This document shows, piece by piece, positions 1 through 9,535 of a stretch of 64,000 bases of DNA. Position numbers and translations under genes: made by a program. The DNA comes from Deltaproteobacteria bacterium (GTDB lineage: Bacteria; Myxococcota; JACRCW01): contig JACRCW010000153.1 in the NCBI GenBank assembly GCA_016218805.1, positions 1 through 64,000 on the forward strand, read 5' to 3'. How positions within the stretch are numbered: position 1 is the first letter of the stretch; each line of letters begins with the position of its first letter. The notes under the pieces are model-generated. The model made no database searches. It worked only from the letters and a program-made list of their open reading frames with translations, and was not told the DNA's origin.

Positions 1-220
1 GACGGCATCGGGTAGGGGGTTGGACGGCCTCGGGTAGGGGGTGGGACGGCCTCGGGTAGGGGGTGTGACGGCCTCGGGTATGGGGTAGGATGGCCTCGGG
101 TAGGGGGTGGAACGGCCTCTGGTAGGGGGTAGGACGGCCTCGGGTAGGGGGTAGGACGGCCTCGGGTATGGGGTAGGACGGCCTCTGGTAGGGGGTAGGA
201 CGGCCTCGGGTAGGGGGTGG
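1..220. repeat. 22-bp G-rich tandem repeat, 10 units
   Basis: Ten head-to-tail copies of a 22-bp unit start at 1, 23, 45, 67, 89, 111, 133, 155, 177 and 199. The consensus is GACGGCCTCGGGTA followed by GGGGGTRG. Copies differ at only one to three positions (C/A in unit 1, CTCT for CTCG in units 6 and 9, TATGGGG for TAGGGGG in units 4 and 8). The array is cut by the window edge, so its true length is unknown. There are no spacers, so it is not CRISPR. Each unit has a GGG and a GGGGG run, so adjacent units could form G-quadruplexes on the plus strand. The 22-bp period is not a multiple of three, which argues against a coding repeat. Confidence 0.95.
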
Positions 221-357
221 GACGCCCGAGTCGGATGGGATGGACGTCCCGCACAGGCTGGGGACGGACACAACGCGCCCCACCGGGCGCGGCAAGGGCG
301 CCAGCAAGCGGAGGGTGGCCACGCCGCGCGGGTCAGCTTCCCGCTAGGATGGGCGGC

Positions 358-951
358 ATGAGGCGCTTTGTGTGTGACGGAACCCTGGGAGCGCTGTGCC
401 GTTGGCTGCGGGCCGCCGGGCACGACACGGCGTTCCTGGGTCCGGTGCGCCGGGTCCGGCGGGATGAGCCGGCGCAGGCGGACAGTCTGCTGGAGTGTGC
501 GGTGCGCGAGGAGCGCCTGGTGCTCACGCGCAGCCCGCGCGTGGCGGAGCGGCTGGGTCCGCGCGCGCACCTGGTGCAGGATGACGTGGTGTTCCACCAG
601 ATCCTGGAAGTGTCCCGCGCGCTGGACCTCAGCCTGGTGAAGCACGCGCTGACCCGCTGCCGCGAAGACAACACCCCGCTGGTGCCCGTAGACCCCCAGG
701 CCGCCCGCGGCCGCGTGCCGCCGTATGTTGCTGCCACGCAGCATTCGTTTGTGGGCTGTCCGTCCTGTGGGCGCGTTTACTGGGGTGCCACCCACCGGGA
801 CAGCATGCTGCAGCGGCTGGAGGAGCTGGAGGCGCTGCGCACCGCGGTCAGCCAGGTGGCGCCGCCCCGGCCGCCGGCGGAGGCGGCCCCGCCGTGGCCT
901 GCGCCTTTGGGCCACGGGACTGCCACAGCAGCACGCCGCCGCCCGCCATGA
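358..951 (+). CDS. Mut7-C RNase-domain protein with C-terminal zinc-ribbon-like region
   Basis: This 197-residue protein matches the Mut7-C (DUF82) family, a PIN-like RNase fold. The N-terminal signature (MRRFVCDGTLG..CRWLRAAGHDT) is followed by a second conserved block (RLVLTRSPRVAERL), and the C-terminal part resembles the family zinc ribbon (VPPYV...CPSCGRVYW). I chose ATG 358 because AGGA at 346-349 is 8 nt upstream and the family homology starts there; the open frame runs further upstream to 217 without homology. The first zinc knuckle, normally CxxCN, reads CREDN, so one of four expected cysteines is an aspartate. The last 104 bp overlap the 3' end of lspA on the opposite strand. The family is predicted to act on RNA; a substrate is not known from the sequence. 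Confidence 0.8.
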   Translation: MRRFVCDGTLGALCRWLRAAGHDTAFLGPVRRVRRDEPAQADSLLECAVREERLVLTRSPRVAERLGPRAHLVQDDVVFHQILEVSRALDLSLVKHALTRCREDNTPLVPVDPQAARGRVPPYVAATQHSFVGCPSCGRVYWGATHRDSMLQRLEELEALRTAVSQVAPPRPPAEAAPPWPAPLGHGTATAARRRPP

Positions 952-1384
952 TGGCCACGTCCGCCACGTTGAAGATGCCGGTGTGCAGCGGCCCCAGGCC
1001 CAGCATCATGAAATCCACCACCACCCCGTTGTGCACCACGCGGTCCCACCAGTTGCCCAGCCCCCCGCCCGCCATCAGCGCCAACGCCACCACGGACGAA
1101 GCCGGCGCATCCCGCCCGCGCAGCGCGGCCCACGCCAGCCCCAGGACCATCAGCCCCACCAGCACCGTGAAGACCACAAAGCGGGCGCGCGCATCCATGC
1201 CGGCTCCCAGGCTCAGGAACGCGCCGGGGTTCTCCGCGTATTGCAGGGTCACCACGCCGCCCAGGTAGCGGGTGGGGGCCGCGCCCCGCAGCCACTGCTG
1301 CGCCAGCTCCTTGGTGCCCTGGTCACACCCCACGCACGCCACCAGCGTGCCCAGCATCAGCGCCAACCTGCTCTTCGCCGTCAT
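848..1384 (-). CDS. lspA: Lipoprotein signal peptidase (signal peptidase II)
   Basis: LspA is the inner-membrane aspartyl protease that removes signal peptides from diacylglyceryl-modified prolipoproteins. The 178-residue product has the usual four hydrophobic segments and the family motifs in order: CDQGTK near residue 20, ENPGAFLSLG, GNWWDRVVHNGVVVDF with the first catalytic Asp, and FNVADVAI with the second. Start is ATG at 1384. The C terminus carries a Pro/Ala-rich extension after the last helix, and this is the part that overlaps the Mut7-C gene. The window encodes several likely lipoproteins (13579, 31877, 48739, 51581) that would be its substrates. Family assignment is firm. Confidence 0.95.
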   Translation of the reverse strand: MTAKSRLALMLGTLVACVGCDQGTKELAQQWLRGAAPTRYLGGVVTLQYAENPGAFLSLGAGMDARARFVVFTVLVGLMVLGLAWAALRGRDAPASSVVALALMAGGGLGNWWDRVVHNGVVVDFMMLGLGPLHTGIFNVADVAIMAGGGVLLWQSRGPKAQATAGPPPPAAGAAPPG

Positions 1385-1460
1385 GACCCTGACCTCGCCG
1401 CGTGGAGGGCTGCATGGTACCGCAGTCCTTGCCCGCCCGCCCCCGGGCCTGGGAAGCCAC

Positions 1461-3284
1461 GTGGAAAGGTCCCTCCGCCTCACCGCGCCCGCCCGGGATG
1501 ACGGCCTGCTGGCCCACCCGTGGCTCCCGGGCGCCGCCGTCTTCCTGCTGTCATTGCCCCTGCTGGCGGTGGCGCCCCTCAACGGTGACGCCGGCGAACA
1601 GATCCTTGCCGCGCTGCAGGGCGGCGTGCGCCACCCGCCGGGATTCGTGCTGCAGTCACTGGCGGACCGCCTGTTCATCCTGCTGCCCCTGCCCCACCCG
1701 GCCACGCGCCTGGCGCTGCCCAACCTGGTGGCGCATGCGGCCACGGTGGTGGCGCTGGGGTGCGCGCTTCGAAGCGCGGGGGTGCACGCGCCGCCGCGCA
1801 CGTTGGCCGCGCTGGTGTACGGGTTCTTCCCTCCCACGTGGGCCATGGGCGTGCAGGTGGAGGTGTTTGCCGGCGCGTTCCTGCTGTCCGCACTGGTGCT
1901 GGCGCAGGCGGCGGCCCTGGCAACGCGGACCGCGTACAGCGCCCGGGACGCGGTGGGAGTGGGGCTGCTGGTTGCGGCGGCCGCGGGCCAGCATCCCATC
2001 ACGGTGCTGACCGCGCCGGCGTTCCTGGCCTCCGCGTGGCTGCTGCTGCGTCCCGCGGCGGGCCGGGCGCGTCGGTTGGCGCAGATGGCGGTGCCGTTCC
2101 TGGCGGGGGTCGCCTTCTGTGCGTGGGGGATGCTGCAGCTCCGGCGCGGGGTGGCGCCGCCGGACTGGGGGAACCTGCAGGACCTGGGGGACGTGGCGGG
2201 CCACGTGCTGCGGCAGGAGTACGGCACGCTGACGCTGAGCAGCGTGGCGCCGGGGGCGAGCCCCCTGTCCGGCCTGGAGGTGCTGGGAGGGGCGCTGGGC
2301 GGCGCGTGGGGTGTGGTGGCGGCCGCGGCGTGCTGCGTGGTGGGGGCGGTGGTGGCGTGGCGGCGGTCCCGGGTGCTGGCGGTGGCCGTGGCGGGGACGC
2401 TGGTGTTGGCGCTGGTGTTCCTGGCGGCGGCGCAGCTGCCCGGCCGTGACGATGACAAAGCTGAGGCGCTGGAGCGGCTGCTGGGGGCGGCGGCGGTGCC
2501 CGGCGCGCTGCTGGCGGGCCTGGCGCTGGATGCCGCGTGGCGCGCCGTGGGCGCGCGGTGGCGGCTCCCCGGGGTCCTGGCGGCGGCCGCAGCGCCGGTG
2601 TTGCTGGCGGTGCACGCCGTGCCGAAAGTGGACGCCTCACGCGACCAGACGCTGACGGTGCACGCGCGCTACCTGGGCGCCATGCTGCCGGCGGAGGCGT
2701 TCTGGGTGTCTGACCAGGACACGGACGTGCTGTGGGGCGCCGAACTGCCCGACGGCACGCGCCGCTTCCCCGTGGCGGAGGGGCTGCTGGGGACGTCATG
2801 GTACCTGGACAGCGCGCTGCCCGTGGTGGAGCCGCGCCTGCACGCGCCGCCGCAGGGCACGCTGAAGGGGCTGGTGCGGGGGGTGCTGGCGGCGGGTCAC
2901 GTGGTGGCCCGGCCCAGCGAGGGTCCCTGGGCCGCCCCGGACGTGCACGCGGAGGTGCGGGGGCCGCTGGTGCTCCTGACGCGCGCGCCGCGGCCCCTGG
3001 TCACGGAGCAGTCACTGCGCGGGGCGCTGGTCCTGTGCCAACTGCTCCCGGCGCTGGAGGGCGGGCCGCGGGCGCAGCACCCGCTCAACCGGCACCTGTG
3101 GCGGACGTGGGCGCGCGCGGTGGACGCGGCGGCCCAGTGGCTGGACGGGGAGGCCCGGGTGGAACCGGCGCTGACGGCGCATGCGTTGGCGCGCGCGCTG
3201 GAGCAGGCCGATGCGTCCGCTCCGTGGAAGGACCTGTGCCCCCGGCTGACGCAGCAGCTCAGCGCGCCGGTTCCCCCCCGCTGA
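1461..3284 (+). CDS. DUF2723-type GT-C membrane protein, probable glycosyltransferase
   Basis: A polytopic membrane protein of about 607 residues. Its N-terminal region (GDAGEQILAALQGGVRHPPGFVLQSLADRLF) matches DUF2723, a GT-C-fold family related to protein O-mannosyltransferases that act on the periplasmic face with lipid-linked sugars. About 10 hydrophobic segments precede a roughly 200-residue soluble C-terminal region. The frame is open from 1272, but I prefer GTG 1461, which follows GGGAAG at a workable distance. The upstream ATG at 1383 overlaps the lspA start codon and has no ribosome binding site. The 3' end overlaps the convergent esterase by 26 bp. The acceptor and sugar cannot be told from the sequence; with 4343 and 8021 it forms a set of three GT-C-like proteins. 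Confidence 0.72.
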   Translation: MERSLRLTAPARDDGLLAHPWLPGAAVFLLSLPLLAVAPLNGDAGEQILAALQGGVRHPPGFVLQSLADRLFILLPLPHPATRLALPNLVAHAATVVALGCALRSAGVHAPPRTLAALVYGFFPPTWAMGVQVEVFAGAFLLSALVLAQAAALATRTAYSARDAVGVGLLVAAAAGQHPITVLTAPAFLASAWLLLRPAAGRARRLAQMAVPFLAGVAFCAWGMLQLRRGVAPPDWGNLQDLGDVAGHVLRQEYGTLTLSSVAPGASPLSGLEVLGGALGGAWGVVAAAACCVVGAVVAWRRSRVLAVAVAGTLVLALVFLAAAQLPGRDDDKAEALERLLGAAAVPGALLAGLALDAAWRAVGARWRLPGVLAAAAAPVLLAVHAVPKVDASRDQTLTVHARYLGAMLPAEAFWVSDQDTDVLWGAELPDGTRRFPVAEGLLGTSWYLDSALPVVEPRLHAPPQGTLKGLVRGVLAAGHVVARPSEGPWAAPDVHAEVRGPLVLLTRAPRPLVTEQSLRGALVLCQLLPALEGGPRAQHPLNRHLWRTWARAVDAAAQWLDGEARVEPALTAHALARALEQADASAPWKDLCPRLTQQLSAPVPPR

Positions 3285-4224
3285 TCCCAAAGAAGTCCAG
3301 CGCCAGGCGGGTGGCATCCGGGCCTTCGTCATCACTGAACGGGATCCACGCCGGGCCGCCACTCCACGCGTGCCCCATCCCGTCTATTTCCACCCATTCC
3401 ACCCGCGCCTGGTCAGCCTCCCAGCGCGTGACGGACCAGGCGCGCTGGTGGGCGGTGGCGGGGTGCCGCTCCGCCGGGATGGGAGGCGGTGGCGCATCCA
3501 GCGGCCCCCCTACCAGGCGCGCGTTGGCCCAGGCGAACTGCAGCGCCACCTGCCGCCCGTTGGCGGGCCGCGCCACCCGGTCACCGCTGCCGTGCAGCAC
3601 CAGGACGGAGACGGGGCGAGGCCGGCGGGTGGCTTGCAGGCAGCGGTACGCGGAGCGCCCCAGGGAACGCTCCGCCCGGGGGCTCGCCCCCAGCACGTCC
3701 AGACCGGGGGCCACCTCCGGCAGGCCCACGGCGCGGTAGGCGGCACCGGAGTGCACGGCGCCGGCGCGGAACACGTCCGAGCGGCAGGCCAGCAGGTGGG
3801 CGGCCAGCACGCCGCCGGCGGACAGACCCATCACGTAGGTCCGCCGGCGCAGCAGCGGGAAGCGGTCCTGGTAGGAGCGGACCAGGGCAACCACTTCATC
3901 CATTTCCAGCGAATCATCACCCAGGAACCAATTCCAGCATTTCCATCCATTCCGCAGCCGGGACTGCTCCGGGAGGAGCACGGCGAAGCGGCGCGCCTCT
4001 GCCCACGCCTGCAGGCGCGTGGTTGCCAGCGCGTGCCAGCGCGGCTGGTTGCAGCCGTGCAGGTAGACCACCAGCGGGACGCGTCCCGGCCCACCGGCGG
4101 CGGACGCCGGGAAGTAGAACGCGTGGCCCCATGCGTCTTCCTCCACGGGTTCGGCCGCGGCCGCCGGACGGGCCACGGCCGCGCACAGCAGGACCACGGC
4201 GCACAGCGTGCGGGTGGGTGTCAT
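3259..4224 (-). CDS. Exported PHB-depolymerase-like esterase (alpha/beta hydrolase)
   Basis: A 321-residue secreted or periplasmic hydrolase. A signal peptide (MTPTRTLCAVVLLCAAVARPAAAA) precedes a classical poly-3-hydroxybutyrate depolymerase/feruloyl-esterase-type fold: YLHGCNQ oxyanion region, KCWNWF (characteristic of the family), GLSAGG nucleophile elbow, HGSGDRVARP with the acid, and GMGHAWSGG with the catalytic His. No substrate-binding or lipase box domain follows, so it is a single-domain esterase. Start is ATG 4224, which places the signal peptide at the N terminus; the open frame extends further upstream without homology. Its end overlaps the convergent DUF2723 gene. The true substrate (polyester, feruloyl or acetyl esters) is open. 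Confidence 0.85.
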   Translation of the reverse strand: MTPTRTLCAVVLLCAAVARPAAAAEPVEEDAWGHAFYFPASAAGGPGRVPLVVYLHGCNQPRWHALATTRLQAWAEARRFAVLLPEQSRLRNGWKCWNWFLGDDSLEMDEVVALVRSYQDRFPLLRRRTYVMGLSAGGVLAAHLLACRSDVFRAGAVHSGAAYRAVGLPEVAPGLDVLGASPRAERSLGRSAYRCLQATRRPRPVSVLVLHGSGDRVARPANGRQVALQFAWANARLVGGPLDAPPPPIPAERHPATAHQRAWSVTRWEADQARVEWVEIDGMGHAWSGGPAWIPFSDDEGPDATRLALDFFGISGGEPAR

Positions 4225-4342
4225 CTCCACGGCGCGCGAGGCTACCACCGCGCCGCGTCTTGTCGCGGTGGACCTTCCTGTGATGGCATCCGCCGCATTC
4301 CCGCGCGGGCGGCCCCGCGCCTCGACGAGGTTGACTCCATCC

Positions 4343-6388
4343 ATGTCCTGGGCGCGCCCGGCCACCGTGCTTGCCGCGCTGGCGTGCGCGGCGGCGCTGG
4401 CCGCGCTGGCGCGCGCCGCCGGGCTGCCCGGGGCGTTCCCGCTGTTCCCGGCGCTGTGGGGGGCGTGCCTGGTGGGAGCGCAGGCGGTGAGCGGGCGGCG
4501 GTTGCTGCGCGCGCTGCTGGGAGCGCGCGCGGCGGACCGCGTGGGCCCGTCCGCCGAATGGGCCCTGGGCTGGTGCACCGGCGTCATCCTGACGGGGTAC
4601 GCGCTGAGCCTGCTGGCGTTTGCCGGCCTGCTGCGGCCCGTGCCGGTGACGCTGGTGGTGGCCCTGGCCGCGCTCTACGGCGTGACCGGAGGGCCGCCAC
4701 CGCGCGCCGCCCGCCGTGACCCGGCGGTGCGCGCGTGGCGCCTGTTGCCCGCCGCCGGGAAGTTCCTCGTCGGCACGGCGCTCGCCGTGGAGCTCGTCGC
4801 GGCGCTGGTACCCACGCTGTATTACGACGCGCTGGTCTACCACTACGCCGTGCCCGAGCAGTACCTGCGCCACGGTGGGTTCGTGCACCTGCCGGGGATG
4901 ATCTACGCGTGCTTTGCGTTCCTGGTGGACCTGCTCAACGCGGTGGGGCTGGCGTGGGACGCCACGGGGGTCGCCGCCAACGTGTTCAACCTCGCCTTCG
5001 GCGTTGCCCTGCTGCCCATTGTCGCGGACCTCGCCGCGCGCACGGTGGGGCACCGCGCGGCCGCGGCGGCGCTGCTGCTGTGGGTCGGCAGCCCGTTTGT
5101 TGCCATTGTTGGCGTGCTGCCCACCAATGACCTCCCTGTGCTGTGCCTGGGGATGGCCGCCATCCACCTGGCCTGGAGCCTGCGGCACGTGCCGGGTTGG
5201 CGTGCGGTGCTGGTGTCCGCGCTGCTGGCCGGAGGCGCGCTGTTTGCCAAGAACGTGGCGCTGGCGCTGGTCCTACCGGCCTGGGGCCTGGTGGTGATCA
5301 CCGTGGCGTGGCGGCGTGTGCGCGGCGGGACCTGGCGGCCGGGGCCGGCGGTGGCGTGGGTGGTTGCCACGGGGCTGCTCCCGGCGGTGGTGGCGTCCCC
5401 CACGTTCATCAAGAACGCGTGGCTGACGGGCAACCCGCTGATGCCCGCGGCGTGGACGGTGCTGGGCGGGCGTGACTGGTCGCTGCTGGAACACACGGCG
5501 TTCCTGGATGAGATGAAGACACATCCGCTGGCGGAGGCGCTGCTGGACGCGGGCCCGCGCAGCCTGGCGGAGGTGTTTCTCACCGGCGGGGAAACGCTGG
5601 GCCGCGAATGGGCCGGCGCCTGGGTGCTGGCGCTGCTGCCGGCGCTGGTGTTTGTGCGGCGGCGGCGCGGTGCGGCGCGCGCGTTCCTGCTGTTTGCGCT
5701 GGCCGAGGCCGCCCTGTGGTCCGCCAGTTTCACCACGTCACGCTTCCTGGGGCCCACGCTGTTGTGCCTGGTGTTGGCATCCGGCGCGGGGCTGGCGTGG
5801 GGGTGGCAGCGCCTGGGACGCCGTGGGCGCGTGGGACTGGGCGTGCTGCTGGCGGCGGCGCTGCCGGCGCACGCGGCGTCCTTCAACCACGGGATGAGCG
5901 TGTGGCAGGGCCACTGGCTGCCGGTGGCGCTGGGCGTGGAGGACCCGCGGGCCTACGTGGAGGCGGGCACCGGGTACGCGGAGGCGGACAGCGCGGCGGC
6001 GCGCATCCTGGGCCCCGGCGAGCACGTGCTGATGCTGGGCGATGGCCGCTCATTCCACCTGCGCGCGCCGGTGGTCCCCACCTCCGCCATGAACGTCTCA
6101 CCCCTGGTGCGCCTGCTGCGCGAGGGCCGTTCCGATGACGAGGTCATCACGGCGCTGCGCGCCATGGGCGTGGGCGCCCTGCTGCTGCGCCCCAACGAAT
6201 GGGGCCGGCTGGCCGGTCACTACGCCGCGTGGCGCCTCTCTGACGCGGAGAAGGCGCGGCTGGCGGCGCTGCTGCAAGCCCGCACGCGCCTGGTGTTCCG
6301 CAGCGACGACGGGCGCACGCTGCTGTACCAACTCCTCCGCGACGGGGGGGGGGTCACTTCTCCTCGTGGTACGCCATCTCCAGGTTGA
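4343..6388 (+). CDS. GT-C type membrane glycosyltransferase-like protein
   Basis: About 681 residues, with some 12 hydrophobic segments. An acidic first loop ([25 protein letters not shown]) resembles the loop of phospholipid-carrier-dependent GT39/GT83-like glycosyltransferases, and it is followed by [12 protein letters not shown] and [14 protein letters not shown]. The soluble C-terminal part has a short periplasmic-type domain. I chose ATG 4343, just before the first hydrophobic helix; ATG 4283 is an alternative, and neither has a strong ribosome binding site. The 3' end overlaps the convergent UGM-like gene by 35 bp. It probably adds a sugar to an envelope polymer, protein or lipid, but which one is unknown. 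Confidence 0.7.
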   Translation: MSWARPATVLAALACAAALAALARAAGLPGAFPLFPALWGACLVGAQAVSGRRLLRALLGARAADRVGPSAEWALGWCTGVILTGYALSLLAFAGLLRPVPVTLVVALAALYGVTGGPPPRAARRDPAVRAWRLLPAAGKFLVGTALAVELVAALVPTLYYDALVYHYAVPEQYLRHGGFVHLPGMIYACFAFLVDLLNAVGLAWDATGVAANVFNLAFGVALLPIVADLAARTVGHRAAAAALLLWVGSPFVAIVGVLPTNDLPVLCLGMAAIHLAWSLRHVPGWRAVLVSALLAGGALFAKNVALALVLPAWGLVVITVAWRRVRGGTWRPGPAVAWVVATGLLPAVVASPTFIKNAWLTGNPLMPAAWTVLGGRDWSLLEHTAFLDEMKTHPLAEALLDAGPRSLAEVFLTGGETLGREWAGAWVLALLPALVFVRRRRGAARAFLLFALAEAALWSASFTTSRFLGPTLLCLVLASGAGLAWGWQRLGRRGRVGLGVLLAAALPAHAASFNHGMSVWQGHWLPVALGVEDPRAYVEAGTGYAEADSAAARILGPGEHVLMLGDGRSFHLRAPVVPTSAMNVSPLVRLLREGRSDDEVITALRAMGVGALLLRPNEWGRLAGHYAAWRLSDAEKARLAALLQARTRLVFRSDDGRTLLYQLLRDGGGVTSPRGTPSPG

Positions 6389-8000
6389 TGTCCCACAGGT
6401 TGGCGTTGGACCGCGCGCCGCGGACAATGTTGTCCACCGCCGTCATGGCGGTGAGCATGGAGTGGTCCTGGTTGTTGTAGCGGTGCATGCCGTTGCGGCC
6501 CACCGCGTAGAGATTCCCAATCCCGTCCAGGTACTGCTGCAGGCGCGGCAGTTCGGGATACGTGCCCCAGTAGGCGGGGTACGCCTTGGGCACGCGCAGC
6601 ACGCACGCGTCCAGCACGTCCTCCGCGCGCGCAAAGCCCATGCGCTCCAGCTCCCCAATCCCCAGCGCCATGGTGGCGCTGTCGGACTGGCGCCACAGCG
6701 CGTCGGTGTCATTCACAAAGTACTCCAGCCCCAGCCACGTGGTGGTGCGCGGGTCCGCCACCAGGTACGGGCTCCAGTTGTTGAACACCTGGATGCGGCC
6801 CATCTGCACGTCCCCCTCCTGGACGTAGATCCAGTTGTCCGGCACGGACTCCAGCGGCGCGCCGCGCGGCTGCCGGACGTGGAGGCGGCGCAGCAGCACG
6901 CCCACGGTGAGGAAGTCCCGGTACACCAGCCCCGCGGCAATGCGCGCAACATCCGGCGGGGGGGTGGGCTCCAGGCCGGCCAGCAGCTCGCGCAGCGGCA
7001 TGGTGGAGAAGAAGTGACCGCAGCGGATGTCTTCGGCGCGTCCGTCATCATGGCGGACCGTGACAGCCACCACGCGGCCCGCCTCGGTGCGGACCCCGGT
7101 GACGCGCGCACCGTGCAGCAGCGTGCCGCCGGCGCCGCGCACCTGGTCCGCCACGGTGGTCCACATCTGTCCGGGGCCGCGTTTGGGGTAATAGAAGCGC
7201 GTGATCAGCGTCGTCTCGCGCTCTTCATGGGCGCGCTGCGCGTCGGTGCGCAGCAGGTCCCGCGCGGCGGTGGTGAGCGCGCGCGTGAGCGAGAGTCCCC
7301 GTACCCGCTGCGCCCCCCAGTCCGCGCGGATGTCCCGGCACGGGACCCCCCAGACCTTCTCCGTGTAGTCACGGAAGAAGGTCTCATAGAGGCGGCGCCC
7401 GAACCGGTTGATGAAGAACGCCTCCAGGTAGGTTTCATCCGGCAGCGGCGCCACGCGCGCGTGCAGGTACGACGCGCCAATGCGCGCCATGTTGGTCCAG
7501 CCCAGGTCCGCCATCACGCGCGGCGTGATGCTCAGCGGATAGGGGAAGAAGCGCCGCCGGTGGAAGATGCGTGACAGGCGTGGCCGCTGCAGCATCACCT
7601 CCTCTTCCTGTTCGGGGTCCGGCGCGGGGCGGACCAGGCGCGTGCCAACCAGCGCGTCACGCCAGCGCGGCGGGCACAGCTCCGGGCGCAGGAAGTCCTG
7701 CGTGGCCTGGCGCGCGTAGTCAATGGCGTGCCCCCTCGCCAGTGTGTCCGACGACGGGGCGCCCTGCAGCGGCAGGATGTTGAACCACCAGTCCATCACG
7801 CGCTGCGCGCGCGAGAAGAAGCGGTGGCCACCGAGGTCAATCCGGTTGCCGTGGTGCTCATGCGTGGAGGCGATGCCGCCCACCAGGGCCGCCGGCTCCA
7901 CGACGATGGGGACGATGTCCGTGCGCTTGAGCAGTTCCCACGCGGCGGTAAGCCCCGCGGGGCCGGCACCGGCAATCACTGCGATGTTCCTGGGATCCAC
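6354..8000 (-). CDS. FAD-dependent oxidoreductase, UDP-galactopyranose-mutase-like
   Basis: A 548-residue flavoprotein. The dinucleotide-binding motif [13 protein letters not shown] lies at residues 11-23, followed by [13 protein letters not shown] and [16 protein letters not shown], the pattern of the UDP-galactopyranose mutase/protoporphyrinogen-oxidase-like family found in polysaccharide loci. A C-terminal FAD-contacting segment ([19 protein letters not shown]) is intact. Start is GTG 8000, directly before the Rossmann fold; no better start exists upstream. Only 20 bp separate it from the divergent start at 8021. UGM itself interconverts UDP-galactopyranose and UDP-galactofuranose; this relative is longer than bacterial UGM (about 380 residues), so the substrate may differ. 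The setting among GT-C proteins supports a sugar-nucleotide or glycolipid role. Confidence 0.75.
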   Translation of the reverse strand: MDPRNIAVIAGAGPAGLTAAWELLKRTDIVPIVVEPAALVGGIASTHEHHGNRIDLGGHRFFSRAQRVMDWWFNILPLQGAPSSDTLARGHAIDYARQATQDFLRPELCPPRWRDALVGTRLVRPAPDPEQEEEVMLQRPRLSRIFHRRRFFPYPLSITPRVMADLGWTNMARIGASYLHARVAPLPDETYLEAFFINRFGRRLYETFFRDYTEKVWGVPCRDIRADWGAQRVRGLSLTRALTTAARDLLRTDAQRAHEERETTLITRFYYPKRGPGQMWTTVADQVRGAGGTLLHGARVTGVRTEAGRVVAVTVRHDDGRAEDIRCGHFFSTMPLRELLAGLEPTPPPDVARIAAGLVYRDFLTVGVLLRRLHVRQPRGAPLESVPDNWIYVQEGDVQMGRIQVFNNWSPYLVADPRTTTWLGLEYFVNDTDALWRQSDSATMALGIGELERMGFARAEDVLDACVLRVPKAYPAYWGTYPELPRLQQYLDGIGNLYAVGRNGMHRYNNQDHSMLTAMTAVDNIVRGARSNANLWDINLEMAYHEEK

Positions 8001-8020
8001 CGTGGGGGCCTCGCCGCGAA

Positions 8021-9535
8021 GTGTTCCCGTCGTATACCGTGCCCGCTCGCGTGCGCACCACCGACGCCAACGTCCGGGCTGACCCGCCCCTCGCCCGTGC
8101 GGCAGGGTGGGTGTTCGCGTCGGCCTTGGCGCTGCTGGTGGTGGCCACGCATGCCCGCCAGGTGCTGTGGCGTGACGAGGCGCAGCCGCTGGTGCTGGCG
8201 CGCGAGGCCGACGATGCGGTGCTGCTGTGGCGCCTGCTGCGCGAGGAGGGCACGCCGGGCCTGTGGCACCTGCTGTTGCGCGCGCTTGCCGGTGCGGGGC
8301 TCCTGTCACCCCTGGCGGCGCAGGTGCTGTGCGCCGCTGCCGCAGTGGGCTTCCTCATCACGGTGCTGGGCACCTGGCGCGCGCCGCTGCTGTTCCGCGC
8401 GTGGGTGACGGTCTCCGGCGCCACGGCCTGGTACCTGGTCAACGTGCGGCAATACGCGCTGACGCTGGTCCTGCTCGTCGTGCTGGCGGAGCTGCGGGCC
8501 CGTGCCGTGCGGCCCGGCGTGCAGGCAGCGCTGTTGTTCCTGCTGTGTCAGTCGTCGCTGCCCGGTTGCTGGCTGGCGGGCGCGTGGTGGCTCCACGGCC
8601 TGATCTCCCCGGGTGTGGACGGGCGCACACGCCGCGCCGCCCACGTCGCCATGGCGGTGGCGGCGCCGCTGGCCGTGCTGCAACTGTGGCCGGTCCCGGG
8701 CCTGCTCGGGCGTGATGGTTCCCTTTCGCTCAACCTCGCGGCGCTCCCGGACGCGCTGGTTGCCCTGGCGCGGTGCACGGCGGGTGACCCCGCCTCCGCG
8801 GTCCTCCTGGGCGTGATGACCTGGCGCATTGCGGTGCGGGAGCACCACCGGGCCTGGCTGGCGGTGGTGGTCGCCCTGGGCGGAGCCGCCGGCGTGGCGC
8901 TCGGCGTGGCGCTGGCCGCCTACCCGCAACCGTTCCAACTGTGGATGATGCACTTCCTGTGGCTGGCGCTGCTGCGGCAACACGTGGACGCGGCGTGGCA
9001 CTGGCCGCGCGCCCCCATTCGCAACGCGGTGGTTGCCGCGGCCGTTGCGCTGGGCGCGTGGGACGCGTGGGTGGAGGTGGAAGCGCGCTGGCGGCTCCCC
9101 GCCTCGCGCGGGGCGGAAGTGGCCGCGCTGCTGGACCAGGCCGTACCGGAGGTCCCCGTGCTGGTGCGGGCCGAGGCGTTCTACACGCCGGTGCTCGCCT
9201 ACCGGCGCAACCGCCCGCCCACGTGGTCGCTGGCACGCGGCGCGTACGTGAGGTTTGCACGGTGGGACCACCGGTCCATGGACCACGTGCGCAACCCGGA
9301 CTCGGAGAACCTGCGGATGTCCGACGTGGTGGCGCAGGTGCGCGCGCTACCGCCGGAGCTGCGGGATGCGTGGCCGGTGGTAGTGCTGTCCGGGCTGACC
9401 CTCACGCACGACGTGGAAGGCCCGCCGGAGCGCGTGCTGCTGGGTGACGGGCGGGCGCTGGCGCTGGTGGCGGAACTGCGCGGCGCCATCCACGAGAGCT
9501 ACCGCGTGTACCGCGTGGTACCGGGGGCACCGTGA
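8021..9535 (+). CDS. Polytopic membrane protein, GT-C glycosyltransferase-like
   Basis: A 504-residue membrane protein with about nine hydrophobic segments and a soluble C-terminal domain of about 150 residues. The first extramembrane loop carries [13 protein letters not shown], resembling the (R/H)DEA motif of GT-C/GT39-like transferases, in which the acidic residues bind metal-phosphate sugar donors. Start is GTG 8021; GTG 8051 is a possible alternative. The stop overlaps the GTG start of the next gene by 4 bp, so it is the first gene of a translationally coupled three-gene run (8021-11378). The linkage suggests that the ferritin-like and ATP-grasp proteins work with it, but function is not demonstrated. 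Confidence 0.65.
   Translation: MFPSYTVPARVRTTDANVRADPPLARAAGWVFASALALLVVATHARQVLWRDEAQPLVLAREADDAVLLWRLLREEGTPGLWHLLLRALAGAGLLSPLAAQVLCAAAAVGFLITVLGTWRAPLLFRAWVTVSGATAWYLVNVRQYALTLVLLVVLAELRARAVRPGVQAALLFLLCQSSLPGCWLAGAWWLHGLISPGVDGRTRRAAHVAMAVAAPLAVLQLWPVPGLLGRDGSLSLNLAALPDALVALARCTAGDPASAVLLGVMTWRIAVREHHRAWLAVVVALGGAAGVALGVALAAYPQPFQLWMMHFLWLALLRQHVDAAWHWPRAPIRNAVVAAAVALGAWDAWVEVEARWRLPASRGAEVAALLDQAVPEVPVLVRAEAFYTPVLAYRRNRPPTWSLARGAYVRFARWDHRSMDHVRNPDSENLRMSDVVAQVRALPPELRDAWPVVVLSGLTLTHDVEGPPERVLLGDGRALALVAELRGAIHESYRVYRVVPGAP

Noticed and set aside
1-220. CRISPR array
   Set aside because: The 22-bp units are contiguous with no spacers and there are no cas genes.
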